Shown here piece by piece: positions 35,715 to 43,444 of a stretch of 51,666 nucleotides of DNA. The translations under genes were made by a program, and so were the position numbers. The notes beneath the pieces are model-generated. The model did no database searches, was not told where the DNA came from, and worked only from the letters and a program-made list of their open reading frames with translations. This DNA comes from Phormidesmis priestleyi ULC007. Its GTDB lineage: Bacteria; Cyanobacteriota; Cyanobacteriia; Leptolyngbyales; Leptolyngbyaceae. Numbering within the stretch: the first letter of the stretch is position 1; the number at the start of each line of letters is the position of its first letter. Where the stretch lies: the NCBI RefSeq assembly GCF_001895925.1, contig NZ_MPPI01000036.1, positions 1-51,666 on the forward strand. Reading direction: 5' to 3'.

Positions 35715-36470
35715 ATGAGTGATGAATACGATTACTTTGACATGTTTGATCTATCAAGACAAGATACTCGGCAGTTCAACTATGACAAGTTACAGAATTT
35801 GTTATACAAAGAAAACCAACGTAATGGGCGAAAAGCAGAAACGAGGCAATCACTACTCAAGGAAGCTGTATCATTTTTCAAAAACGAAACTGAATACCAG
35901 AACTATCTGAAGAAGCTGGATGCCGGAAACAGTTCAACCAAAGCCCCCGAACCTGAGGAGCCAGAACAACCAGCACCCGGAGCACAGCAACAAGCCGTTC
36001 CTTCCAAAACAAAATTGCTGCATAAATTAGGAGACTCCCTCAAAGGGAAACTTAATTTACCAGAAGATGGGGTTCGAGCTACAGCTATTGATCTTCTTGT
36101 AGACCATCTAAGCAACAAGCAACCTCAGGAATGGCAACCCTCTGTTAATCATCAGCCAACCGTCACTCAGCAATCCATCAACTTGAGTGGTAACTGGCGA
36201 GATGTTGATGGTGGTTTCTTTTCTGCCCTGAATTACTCAATCACTCATAGTGGAAGTTGGTTGCAAATGCAGGGGAAAACATGGGGAATTCTAGGGATGC
36301 AAGGGGAGGGAACCATTTCTGGACGATTTGTTCACATTGACTATCGGTTTGCCAATGGTGTGACTGGGCAGTTAGATCTTGAAATATCTGCTAATGGGCG
36401 AAGCTTGAAAGGGAAATGTACCAATTTCTCAACCAGATTGACTTCCGATGTCCATTTTGCTCGTATTTAG
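35715..36470 (+). CDS. J-like N-terminal domain plus beta-rich C-terminal domain
   Basis: ATG 35715 (alternative TTG 35709) follows GGAG at 35701-35704. The first 65 residues (YDYFDMFDLSRQ, then helices with NYDKLQNLLYKEN, LLKEAVSFF and YQNYLKKLD) follow the spacing of J-domain-like segments, but no HPD tripeptide is present. A Pro/Glu-rich linker (about 70-95) leads to a helical piece and then a C-terminal beta-rich domain (about 155-251) with SGNWRDVDGGFF, YSITHSGSWLQMQG and GEGTISGRFVHIDYRF, resembling a lipocalin-like barrel. I do not recognise a named family. Position between Hsp70 and CHAT suggests a client adaptor or sensor. Confidence 0.65.
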   Translation: MSDEYDYFDMFDLSRQDTRQFNYDKLQNLLYKENQRNGRKAETRQSLLKEAVSFFKNETEYQNYLKKLDAGNSSTKAPEPEEPEQPAPGAQQQAVPSKTKLLHKLGDSLKGKLNLPEDGVRATAIDLLVDHLSNKQPQEWQPSVNHQPTVTQQSINLSGNWRDVDGGFFSALNYSITHSGSWLQMQGKTWGILGMQGEGTISGRFVHIDYRFANGVTGQLDLEISANGRSLKGKCTNFSTRLTSDVHFARI

Positions 36471-36509
36471 AGCAGGGTAGGACTAAGTATTTTCTGAAAG
36501 GTTGGCAGT

Positions 36510-39341
36510 ATGAATGAAAATCAAGCGAGAGAGATCATTGAAGCAATCATCACAGCACCAACGGTGTCCTTAGCCGTTGAGTATGCTTGGGTCGATCGTC
36601 AACAGTTGCTGAGTCCCACGTGTTTTCGAGTTCTTATGACGATGCTGCAAGCAGAAAACGAGCAGTGGGGGAACAGCAAACGTTACGAGGCGTTGTTAAG
36701 GCTGAAATACTTTAGAACAGTTTTATTTCAAGCCCAATCACAGAATGCTGATGATACTGACGATAGGAGAATTACTTCCACCCTACCTGAGCTAATGGTA
36801 GTTTCGACAACCATCACAGTGGAAAATGTCATGCAACTGTTCAAAAGTGGTGACATCACTGCCCGAAAAGCTTTTTTCGCCGAGCTTCCCCGGTCTCATA
36901 TGGAAAATCAACTAGTTCTCAGTTCAGAACTTGGTTTGGCGCTAAGAGGGCTAAACATTTGGAGCGATCCCTACTGTCAAGGCGGTGACATTGAACTGGG
37001 AATGGCACTTAGCAAAGCTGCATATCAACTTTCACAGCAATTATTTGACGCAAGTCAGAATCGAAACTTCCTGACCACTGCTGAAGGCGGGGCACATAAT
37101 TATGCGATCGCTCTTAAAGCTTCAGGGCAACATCCTGAGGTGCTTCAGTTTACGTCAGAAGCGATTCAGTGGTTGGAAGCCAGAGAATCTAAGGACATGA
37201 CACCAGAACTCCTACTAGATCAAGTTGAAGCTCACATTAACCTGGCTCAAGTTAATGCAGAACAGTTCGATCAATCCCATTTTGAGCAGGCAGAAACCCT
37301 TCTGAAGCAAACAGATTGGCAGGCACTCATTCCAGTCGATCGTCCTGCTGACCATCAGAGACAAGTGGATCTAAATGAGCGATTGGAGAATATCAAGCAA
37401 TTAGTAATAGTTCTGGCACAACAAAAAACAAACTACGTTGAGACGATTAAGCAAACTCGCTACAAAATGCTTGAAATGCTTAAGTCACTTGCAGCGATCG
37501 CCCCTGAATATGCAGACTTTATCGCAGAGCTTGAACTGATGATCGATCAGGACATCCCTGGTTCCTTAGAAGAGTGGGCAATTCGATCCCAACGAGCAAT
37601 GGATTGGATGACTCATGTGTTAAGTGGAGGAAACCCATCCGATATAATCAACGCATATCACGGCGATCGATCGACAGAACTTGATCCATTCCAGTTTGAG
37701 AACCCAATTCGCAATCGAGACCAACTCAGGCAGCGGTTACGACACGCTGGTCTCATCTTTTCTCCAAAACAACAACCTGAAGCTAAAGAGATTGAGCAAG
37801 CTGGATCAGTGCTGACAGATGCTTTGCAGTGGGCAAGAGACCACCACTTTGCCGAGGAAGAAAACGATGCACTATGGATCTTGTATCTGTATTACAACCG
37901 GGTTGCCCAATATCCCCAAGCAGTTGAAACTCTGAAAACGCTGTGGGCAAATCTAGAAGTAATCCGCAGTCGCATCGCCAATCCACTGGAACGCGCTGGA
38001 GTAATGGATAAATTTCCTCACTTGTTTAGCAGTCTGTGTCGATCGCTCCATCAACTCAACCGCCCGGCAGAACTAATGCAAGCCATAGAAGGAGGAAAGG
38101 GGAGATACTTAGCAGATGTTCTGCTGAAACAAACGAATCAGCTTGAACAAGATCCATCCTTTTCAATACCTACTCAATTTTTTGACAAATTAAAGGAACA
38201 GAAAAATGCTCACTATCTGACGTATTTTGTCGATGCTGAAGAAACCTATGTGGTATTAATTGCAAAAGATGGAACCTTTCATATTCCCGATGATCCGATT
38301 CCATTGGGTAAGACTCAACTTCAGGAATGGCTAGGGTACGATAACAAAGATCATGATCCTCTCAATCCTCAAAACTGGGGCAAGAGCATTAGCAGAGTAA
38401 GGTCTGTTGTCAGTGACTTAACTAATCGATTGGCTCCCTTGGTTAGCTGGCTAGAAGATCTGGTTGAGCAATCAATCCTGCAACAAGACGATCATCTTTG
38501 TTACTGTCCAGATGCTCAATTGCATTTGATTCCACTCCACTACATTCCATTCCGAGGAGAACCTTTAGTACAGTTCTTCTCGGTATCGCGGATTCATGGT
38601 GCTGCTGCATTAACAGCAATTCTCAACCGAAAACCTCTTCGTCCTGCCCAATATACTGCTGTTCGTATCTCGGCACAGAGCGATCGCAATCCTGAACTCA
38701 GTAATGTTGAAGAAAAACTAGCTGCTTTTCGTCGAGTTCCAGAGTGGCTCAGGCAAAGTCGGTTAACTGGACAAATTGTTGCTGAAGAAGATGCAGATTT
38801 GCCAACGGTTGCTGCACTTCCCTTCAAACAAAGATTGGTTCACTTTGCGACACATGGCATTTTTCCTGATCGGGATCATGAGAATCGTGAAGTTAATCCT
38901 TATGAGAATTCAGGCTTGCTTCTGGCACAACATGGACAATTACCCGCGACTAAAGAAGGAATGGATAGTTCTCTACTCACACCCCAACAGGTATTTGATC
39001 GCAAGTTGGATTTTTGGGGAAGTCATGTCACTCTGTCAGCCTGCGTGAGTGGTCTGGCAAAAGAAGGAATTGGGGGAGATGCCCTTGGGCTAGAATGGGC
39101 TTTGCTACAAGCTGGAGCAACCAGTTTATTAGCGACTCACTGGGATGTGGATGTGGAATGGGTCGCCGAGTTCAGTGAGATGTTTTATCAGAAGTGGCTA
39201 TTCGAGGGAGTTTCGCGGGCTGTGGCTTGGCGCGAAAGTGTCCTGAACTTGATGAAGAAAAATTCGCTGCCTGAGTACGAAGCCACAAAACATCTTGAAT
39301 ACTTCTGGGCAGCGTTTAGTTTGTCAGGAGATTGGCGGTAA
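36510..39341 (+). CDS. TPR-like helical protein with C-terminal CHAT protease domain
   Basis: This is a 943-residue protein. The first 550 or so residues are alpha-helical repeats (TPR-like; LQWARDHHFAEEENDALWILYLYYNRVAQYPQAVETL is one unit, split here between residues about 430 and 466). The last 350 residues form a CHAT domain, a caspase/separase-clan protease. The dyad is visible: H782 in VHFATHG and C845 in TLSACVSG, followed by GIGGDALGLEWALLQAGATSLLATHWDVD. A small downstream gene may encode its substrate. CHAT proteases act in CRISPR type III-E, gasdermin and other bacterial death or defence systems. Use of a chaperone set as the sensor is inference from the operon. Confidence 0.9.
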   Translation: MNENQAREIIEAIITAPTVSLAVEYAWVDRQQLLSPTCFRVLMTMLQAENEQWGNSKRYEALLRLKYFRTVLFQAQSQNADDTDDRRITSTLPELMVVSTTITVENVMQLFKSGDITARKAFFAELPRSHMENQLVLSSELGLALRGLNIWSDPYCQGGDIELGMALSKAAYQLSQQLFDASQNRNFLTTAEGGAHNYAIALKASGQHPEVLQFTSEAIQWLEARESKDMTPELLLDQVEAHINLAQVNAEQFDQSHFEQAETLLKQTDWQALIPVDRPADHQRQVDLNERLENIKQLVIVLAQQKTNYVETIKQTRYKMLEMLKSLAAIAPEYADFIAELELMIDQDIPGSLEEWAIRSQRAMDWMTHVLSGGNPSDIINAYHGDRSTELDPFQFENPIRNRDQLRQRLRHAGLIFSPKQQPEAKEIEQAGSVLTDALQWARDHHFAEEENDALWILYLYYNRVAQYPQAVETLKTLWANLEVIRSRIANPLERAGVMDKFPHLFSSLCRSLHQLNRPAELMQAIEGGKGRYLADVLLKQTNQLEQDPSFSIPTQFFDKLKEQKNAHYLTYFVDAEETYVVLIAKDGTFHIPDDPIPLGKTQLQEWLGYDNKDHDPLNPQNWGKSISRVRSVVSDLTNRLAPLVSWLEDLVEQSILQQDDHLCYCPDAQLHLIPLHYIPFRGEPLVQFFSVSRIHGAAALTAILNRKPLRPAQYTAVRISAQSDRNPELSNVEEKLAAFRRVPEWLRQSRLTGQIVAEEDADLPTVAALPFKQRLVHFATHGIFPDRDHENREVNPYENSGLLLAQHGQLPATKEGMDSSLLTPQQVFDRKLDFWGSHVTLSACVSGLAKEGIGGDALGLEWALLQAGATSLLATHWDVDVEWVAEFSEMFYQKWLFEGVSRAVAWRESVLNLMKKNSLPEYEATKHLEYFWAAFSLSGDWR

Positions 39342-39374
39342 ATATGACCTTAACTCAATTTAGGAGAAGAACTC

Positions 39375-39887
39375 ATGACCTCTAATTTAAGCGATCGCAT
39401 CAACACATTCAGTGATCTCCGGGTAGTCGAATTCCTCCAGTACTTTAATCAAAGTCTGTTGGATGGCGTGGTTGGCGACTTAGAGCCACTGTTTGAAGAC
39501 ATTCCACCTTCTATTCGCGAAATTCCAGGGTTTTCTCGCATTGAACAGCTTTCCCTAGAAGAGGAAGAAATCCAGTTAGATGATCAGGAATCGATCGTAG
39601 TCTCTCGCCAGATCTTGCAGGCTTTAGCACAAAATCCTAGATTGTCTCCCCTTCTAGAAAAAGCATTGGATATTTATGCCGATCGAAAAGGAGGTGCAGC
39701 AAAGAACATCCTGGCAGTTGGATTGGCAGCCTCAATGATGCTTCTGGCAGGAAATATGAGATCCTTTGAAGTCGAAGCATTTGGAGCTAAGGTAGATGTC
39801 GAGAATACCGGGGTCACTCCAGAAATGGTCGAATTCACCAAAGCCGTATTCAGCCCTCTAGCTAATTTGCCAGCCAAAGGGAAATAG
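39375..39887 (+). CDS. Small acidic protein with one hydrophobic segment, possible CHAT substrate
   Basis: The 170-residue protein starts 33 bp after the CHAT gene, with AGGAG at 39362-39366 region. The N-terminal half is acidic and helical (EDIPPSIREIPGF; LSLEEEEIQLDDQES). A hydrophobic stretch follows at about 110-126 (KNILAVGLAASMMLLAG), then a soluble tail of 45 residues. I recognise no family. A protein with a latent membrane segment beside a caspase-like protease resembles, in layout only, protease-activated pore formers such as bacterial gasdermins. It could equally be an anchor or adaptor for the complex. Confidence 0.6.
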   Translation: MTSNLSDRINTFSDLRVVEFLQYFNQSLLDGVVGDLEPLFEDIPPSIREIPGFSRIEQLSLEEEEIQLDDQESIVVSRQILQALAQNPRLSPLLEKALDIYADRKGGAAKNILAVGLAASMMLLAGNMRSFEVEAFGAKVDVENTGVTPEMVEFTKAVFSPLANLPAKGK

Positions 39888-39911
39888 CCAATGGCATCTC
39901 TTTGTCGCCTG

Positions 39912-39935
39912 CTATAAGATAAAACCATCTTATAG
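39912..39935. promoter_or_regulatory. Perfect 9-bp inverted repeat before the HNH gene
   Basis: CTATAAGAT-AAAACC-ATCTTATAG lies 10 bp before the HNH ATG and 25 bp after the preceding stop. It has no T-run, so an operator overlapping a promoter or an mRNA hairpin covering the ribosome site is more likely than a terminator. Confidence 0.55.
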
Positions 39936-39944
39936 AAAACTCAG

Positions 39945-40253
39945 ATGAGCGCACAGGCACCTTTGAAAGAACTGGTCAGACCACAAAAGCATAAGATTAA
40001 AGCAGCGGTTAAGCAGCGATTTAACGGGGCTTGTGCTTTTTGTGGATGCGTTCCTCGGTTTTTGACCTTGGATCATATTGTGGCTCGATCGAAGGGCGGG
40101 TTAGATGTGAAGTCTAATCTCGCCGCAGTTTGTCAACGCTGCAATAGAAGCAAAGGAAGCCGTCCGCTCTGGGAGTGGTGGCAAGCATCTCGCTGCTGGA
40201 ATGAGGAGCGGGCAGCTCGGTTTGCCGCGATCGTTCTCGTGTGCAAGATTTAG
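39945..40253 (+). CDS. HNH endonuclease-domain protein
   Basis: The 102-residue protein is a compact HNH/ββα-metal nuclease: CAFCG (zinc knuckle), FLTLDHIVARSKGG (catalytic His in the D-H pair), NLAAVCQRCNRSKGSRPLWEWW (second zinc pair and the Asn/His helix). Such small HNH proteins occur alone in cyanobacteria and in defence or mobile contexts. It lies 57 bp after the CHAT cluster and could be a final member or an unrelated gene with its own palindromic control site. Substrate specificity cannot be told. Confidence 0.85.
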   Translation: MSAQAPLKELVRPQKHKIKAAVKQRFNGACAFCGCVPRFLTLDHIVARSKGGLDVKSNLAAVCQRCNRSKGSRPLWEWWQASRCWNEERAARFAAIVLVCKI

Positions 40254-40272
40254 CGATTAACTGTAGTTCCTC

Positions 40273-40341
40273 TTAGTTTATGTCTAGTGGTGCTAAAGCA
40301 GAGACGGCGGCTAGACCGATCACAAATAGTTGACGTTTCAT
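40273..40341 (-). pseudogene. Signal-peptide remnant or micro-ORF
   Basis: A strong ribosome site (GAGGAG) precedes ATG 40341, which opens a 22-codon frame (MKRQLFVIGLAAVSALAPLD) ending in TAA. It reads as a signal peptide with no mature protein, so it is probably the 5' remnant of a deleted exported-protein gene, or a very small membrane peptide. It follows a 91-residue gene on the same strand. Confidence 0.45.
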
Positions 40342-40380
40342 GATGTAATCTCCTCAGGTTTGATTTCAGGGTTGATTGCG

Positions 40381-40656
40381 TTACTGGTAATGGCGACGAT
40401 CGAGCCATGCTCGTACTTCTGCTTCAGAGTTAAAGAACATTTTGCGATCGAGAAGCGGTTCATAGCCTGTCCAGAAAAAATTGCCAAGCTTGTCTCTTGA
40501 TTCATAGATCTTTGGCTCATTCGTCTTGAAAACTGATTCAAAGAAATTGATCAGAATTCGACCAAGATTTGATCCGAATCTGGAAAGTTTTTGGTTGCTG
40601 TAAAGCTTTTCAGCAATGAGTTCTAGCTTGTTGTAGTTTGTCTCTTTCACTTTCAT
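40381..40656 (-). CDS. Small conserved cyanobacterial-type protein
   Basis: The 91-residue protein starts at ATG 40656 with AGGAG 8 bases upstream. It reads NYNKLELIAEKLYSNQKLSRFGSNLGRILINFF, then IYESRDKLGNFFWTGYEPLLDRK, then FNSEAEVRAWLDRRHY. I recall similar short proteins in several cyanobacteria, without known function. The C-terminal half has the compact look of a small beta domain with a closing helix. It lies upstream of the micro-ORF on the same strand. Confidence 0.65.
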   Translation of the reverse strand: MKVKETNYNKLELIAEKLYSNQKLSRFGSNLGRILINFFESVFKTNEPKIYESRDKLGNFFWTGYEPLLDRKMFFNSEAEVRAWLDRRHYQ

Positions 40657-40894
40657 GATGGTTTCTCCTGAGTATAGGTTAGCGATTGATCTTGAGGCTG
40701 CTCAGACAATGGTTTTGCCTCCAGCTTTGTCTCAATAGCGACTGCAAATTGACTGAGATTAAAGACAAGCGAATCCTGACGGACACGGGAAGCGGGATAC
40801 CGTGCCGCGATCGCACAAAGTTTGCACATAGGTTTGACTCTGACTGGTTTAACGTGAATTCGATGAAGCTTTTCGCTACGGTTGCCAATCTGGG

Positions 40895-40975
40895 CTGCCC
40901 CCTAAATCCCCCAAAATTGGGGGACTTTGAACCTAAATTCTGGGCTTGAAGTTCCCCAGAATTGGGGGTTTAGCA
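40895..40975. repeat. Dispersed C-rich/G-rich repeat, copy 2
   Basis: CCCCCTAAATCCCCCAAAATTGGGGGACTTTGAA is followed by TTCCCCAGAATTGGGGGTTTAGCAGGG. It shares sequence and layout with 23254-23318. It lies in a 480-bp region (40657-41139) with no believable gene. Confidence 0.75.
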
Positions 40976-41063
40976 GGGTGGTTTCATTGTCGTTAAAGAG
41001 AAACCGCTGAGTGGCTTGAGCCTGCTCCACCCTCCTCACGAAGTGGGGCGAAGCCCTCGCCAA

Positions 41064-41088
41064 CCCTTCTCCCTGAATGGGAGAAGGG
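41064..41088. repeat. Perfect 10-bp hairpin
   Basis: CCCTTCTCCC-TGAAT-GGGAGAAGGG lies in a repeat-rich stretch that has replaced the end of the BTAD-type gene fragment. It lacks a T-run on either strand. This type of short repeat is frequent in cyanobacteria. Confidence 0.65.
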
Positions 41089-41139
41089 AGCAAAGAAACT
41101 TTCCGGCTCTCCTCTCGCCCTTGTGGGAGAACTGCTCAT

Positions 41140-41466
41140 AGAGTTTGCGAGTGTTCGCACTCGGATCAACCCCTAACTCTTCACGCAACATTATTATGCA
41201 GCGTTGATAGGTCTGGAATGCATTGGCGCGATCGCCACTCAACGTATACAACTCTGTCAAAGCGGCATAGGCGACTTCATTCAGTGGATCGATTCGCAAC
41301 AGGTGTTGGGCATAGCGAAGGGCAGCACTGTAGTCTTGTTGCGTTTACAATTGTTGGATCAGCCAGGTATAAACGCGAATACAGGCTTGATGCAGCCGCT
41401 CTTGTTCCGGTTCGATCCACTCGTCGTAGCAGTTTGGCAGCAGCTTTCCTGGGTAGACGAGTCGAT
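41140..41466 (-). pseudogene. Bacterial transcriptional activator (BTAD/SARP) domain fragment
   Basis: On the minus strand the sequence YPGKLLPNCYDEWIEPEQER...ACIRVYTWLIQQL is followed by an in-frame TAA (41345-41347), then TQQDYSAALRYAQHLLRIDP and ALTELYTLSGDRANAFQTYQ. This is the TPR-like BTAD domain found in SARP/AfsR-type regulators. The N-terminal part is absent (the ABC1 gene end is directly upstream), a stop interrupts it, and its C-terminus runs into repeat DNA. It is therefore a decayed remnant. Confidence 0.8.
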
Positions 41467-43119
41467 CTATTTCAACTGCCCTGATCGAATGATTCCCCAA
41501 ATCAGCCACAGTCCCAGAAAACTCGCGGCTGCAAACAAAACATCACTCACCCAGTAGACTTGACTCGATTGAGTATTGGCAGAAATAATGGCTGCTCCAA
41601 TAATTAGCGACCCGACCACAACGCTGAACGAAAGCCGATTTGCAGACGTGTCTAGGGCCCGGCGAACTGGCTCTAGCTCTCTGACTGACAGATTCCACTG
41701 CAACGTTTCTGACGTGACGCGATCGAGCAACATCTCGACCTGACGCGGAGACTGCAACGAGAGGTTTTTGACATCCAGCACGGTTCGCAGCAGTGCCGCT
41801 AACGGGGCTTCTCCGACGATTTGACGTTGAAACACTTCCGTCATCATCGGACGAATTTTATTGGGAATATTGAAGTTAGGATCAAGGGTGCGGGCAATGC
41901 CTTCTAAGTTGGCGATCGCTTTTGCACACAATCCTAAATTGCCAGGAATGCGAATTTTGTTACTTCGCGCTATCTGTAAGACTTCGTAAACGAGCTTGCT
42001 AAAATTCACCTGCGAAATATTGAGGCTATAGTAGCGCCGCAGCAGTTGATCAAACTCGGTTTCGAGCTTGATGCGATTGACCGGGTGAGCCGGGGGAGCC
42101 AGTTGTAATACTAATTGAGTGCAACGTTTAGCATCGAGGTTGACGATCGACAAAATCAATTCCAGCAAAATTTGCTGAGTGCGTGGGTCGAGTCGCCCCA
42201 CCATGCCGCAGTCAAAGAGCGCAATCCGTCCATCTCGCAGATAAAACAAATTGCCGGGGTGCGGATCGGCATGAAAAAATCCGTCGAGACAAATCTGCTG
42301 AAAAAAGGCTTTTAACAACAGCGTTGAAATTTCTTCGCGTTCTCGATCGGCATTGCCATCAAACGCCGGATTTGCAAAGTTAGCGGCTAAAAGCGGCACT
42401 CCGTCGAGCCACTCCATCACCAGCAGTTTCTCAGTGGTCAGATCCCAATTAATTTCGGGCACCGTTAGGCGATTTGGCTCGATCCAGCGAGAGGCTTGCA
42501 GATTGCGCCGCAGCAAATCGGTGTTGTGAGCTTCTTGAGTAAAATCGAGTTCGGCTCGCAGCGCTTGCGTAAATTCTTCGGCGATCGAGACAATATCGTA
42601 ATATTGTCCAAAATCGGTTTGGGAAACGAGCCTGGCAATCAAGCGGATCAGGGCGATGTCTTGCTCAATCACAATCTCTAAGCCCGGACGCTGAACCTTG
42701 AGCGCCACATCTCGACCGTCTTTGAGCGTAGCACGGTGAGTTTGAGCGATCGACCCTGCCGCGACGGGTCGATAATTGACTGAGGCAAAGGTTTCTTCGA
42801 GCGATTGGTGCAACTGTTGCCGAATCACAATTTCAACTTCTAACCAATCAACGGGGGGCACCTCGGCTTGCAGGGCTGAAAGCGTGTCGATATATTCGGC
42901 GGGCAGCAGGTCAGGACGGGTGCTGAGGAGTTGTCCTAGTTTGACATAGACGGGTCCAAGCTCGACTAAGATGTTTCGCAAAACAGCAGGGGGCGGCAGT
43001 TTGGGTTCATCAACTTTGCCTCCGGTCAACAGCCGTCTCATATAGTCCCAGCCGTTGCGTAGCACGACTTCGACAATTTCGCCTTGTCGAGAGCTAGTTT
43101 GGACGATGCGTGAAAACAT
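41467..43119 (-). CDS. ABC1/AarF/UbiB-family atypical kinase
   Basis: The 550-residue protein shows the ADCK/UbiB signature: LGPVYVKLGQLLSTRPDLLP (KxGQ motif near residue 62), PVAAGSIAQTHRATLKDGRDVALKVQRPG (Ala-rich loop and Lys), VMEWLDGVPL, and FFHADPHPGNLF...IALFDCGMVGRL (catalytic and metal-binding Asp residues). Two hydrophobic helices close the protein (LSFSVVVGSLIIGAAII; VLFAAASFLGLWLIWGII). These proteins are ATPase/kinase-like and support isoprenoid quinone or prenyl-lipid metabolism at membranes, including plastoquinone or tocopherol in cyanobacteria and plants. Confidence 0.93.
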   Translation of the reverse strand: MFSRIVQTSSRQGEIVEVVLRNGWDYMRRLLTGGKVDEPKLPPPAVLRNILVELGPVYVKLGQLLSTRPDLLPAEYIDTLSALQAEVPPVDWLEVEIVIRQQLHQSLEETFASVNYRPVAAGSIAQTHRATLKDGRDVALKVQRPGLEIVIEQDIALIRLIARLVSQTDFGQYYDIVSIAEEFTQALRAELDFTQEAHNTDLLRRNLQASRWIEPNRLTVPEINWDLTTEKLLVMEWLDGVPLLAANFANPAFDGNADREREEISTLLLKAFFQQICLDGFFHADPHPGNLFYLRDGRIALFDCGMVGRLDPRTQQILLELILSIVNLDAKRCTQLVLQLAPPAHPVNRIKLETEFDQLLRRYYSLNISQVNFSKLVYEVLQIARSNKIRIPGNLGLCAKAIANLEGIARTLDPNFNIPNKIRPMMTEVFQRQIVGEAPLAALLRTVLDVKNLSLQSPRQVEMLLDRVTSETLQWNLSVRELEPVRRALDTSANRLSFSVVVGSLIIGAAIISANTQSSQVYWVSDVLFAAASFLGLWLIWGIIRSGQLK

Positions 43120-43444
43120 AGAAAAATAATTAAAACTTTAATTGAGCAATTCGTTAGGAATCAGTCTTCTCAAACCTAGCGTATGTAACGATTTTCAGCT
43201 ATCTAACTTTTGAGACAGAGCAGGATAACTACTGGTTGCTTTTCTCATGGGGGTGTTCTCGATCGTTCATCTCTGCATTATCGATGAATTTGGTGTTGCA
43301 AGTAAGAGTTTAAAGGAAGGTAGGAAATTGATAAAGCGATCGCCATCTGCTACTTTCTGAGCAGGTCATATCTCCTTACCTTCTTGTTCTAAAATCTTTT
43401 ATTTGTTAAAAACTTTTACTCTACTCGCCTTCCATGATGACTCA

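Noticed and set aside
39945-40253. HNH gene as an IscB/HEARO-type element
   Set aside because: It lacks RuvC and bridge-helix parts, is only 102 residues, and no structured RNA is adjacent.
40679-40949. Small frames on both strands in 40.68-40.95 kb
   Set aside because: They overlap each other and the dispersed repeat, lack ribosome sites and show no family resemblance.
41036-41299. Intact 87-residue regulator
   Set aside because: It is the downstream part of a BTAD domain cut by an in-frame TAA, with its last 30 residues encoded by repeat DNA.
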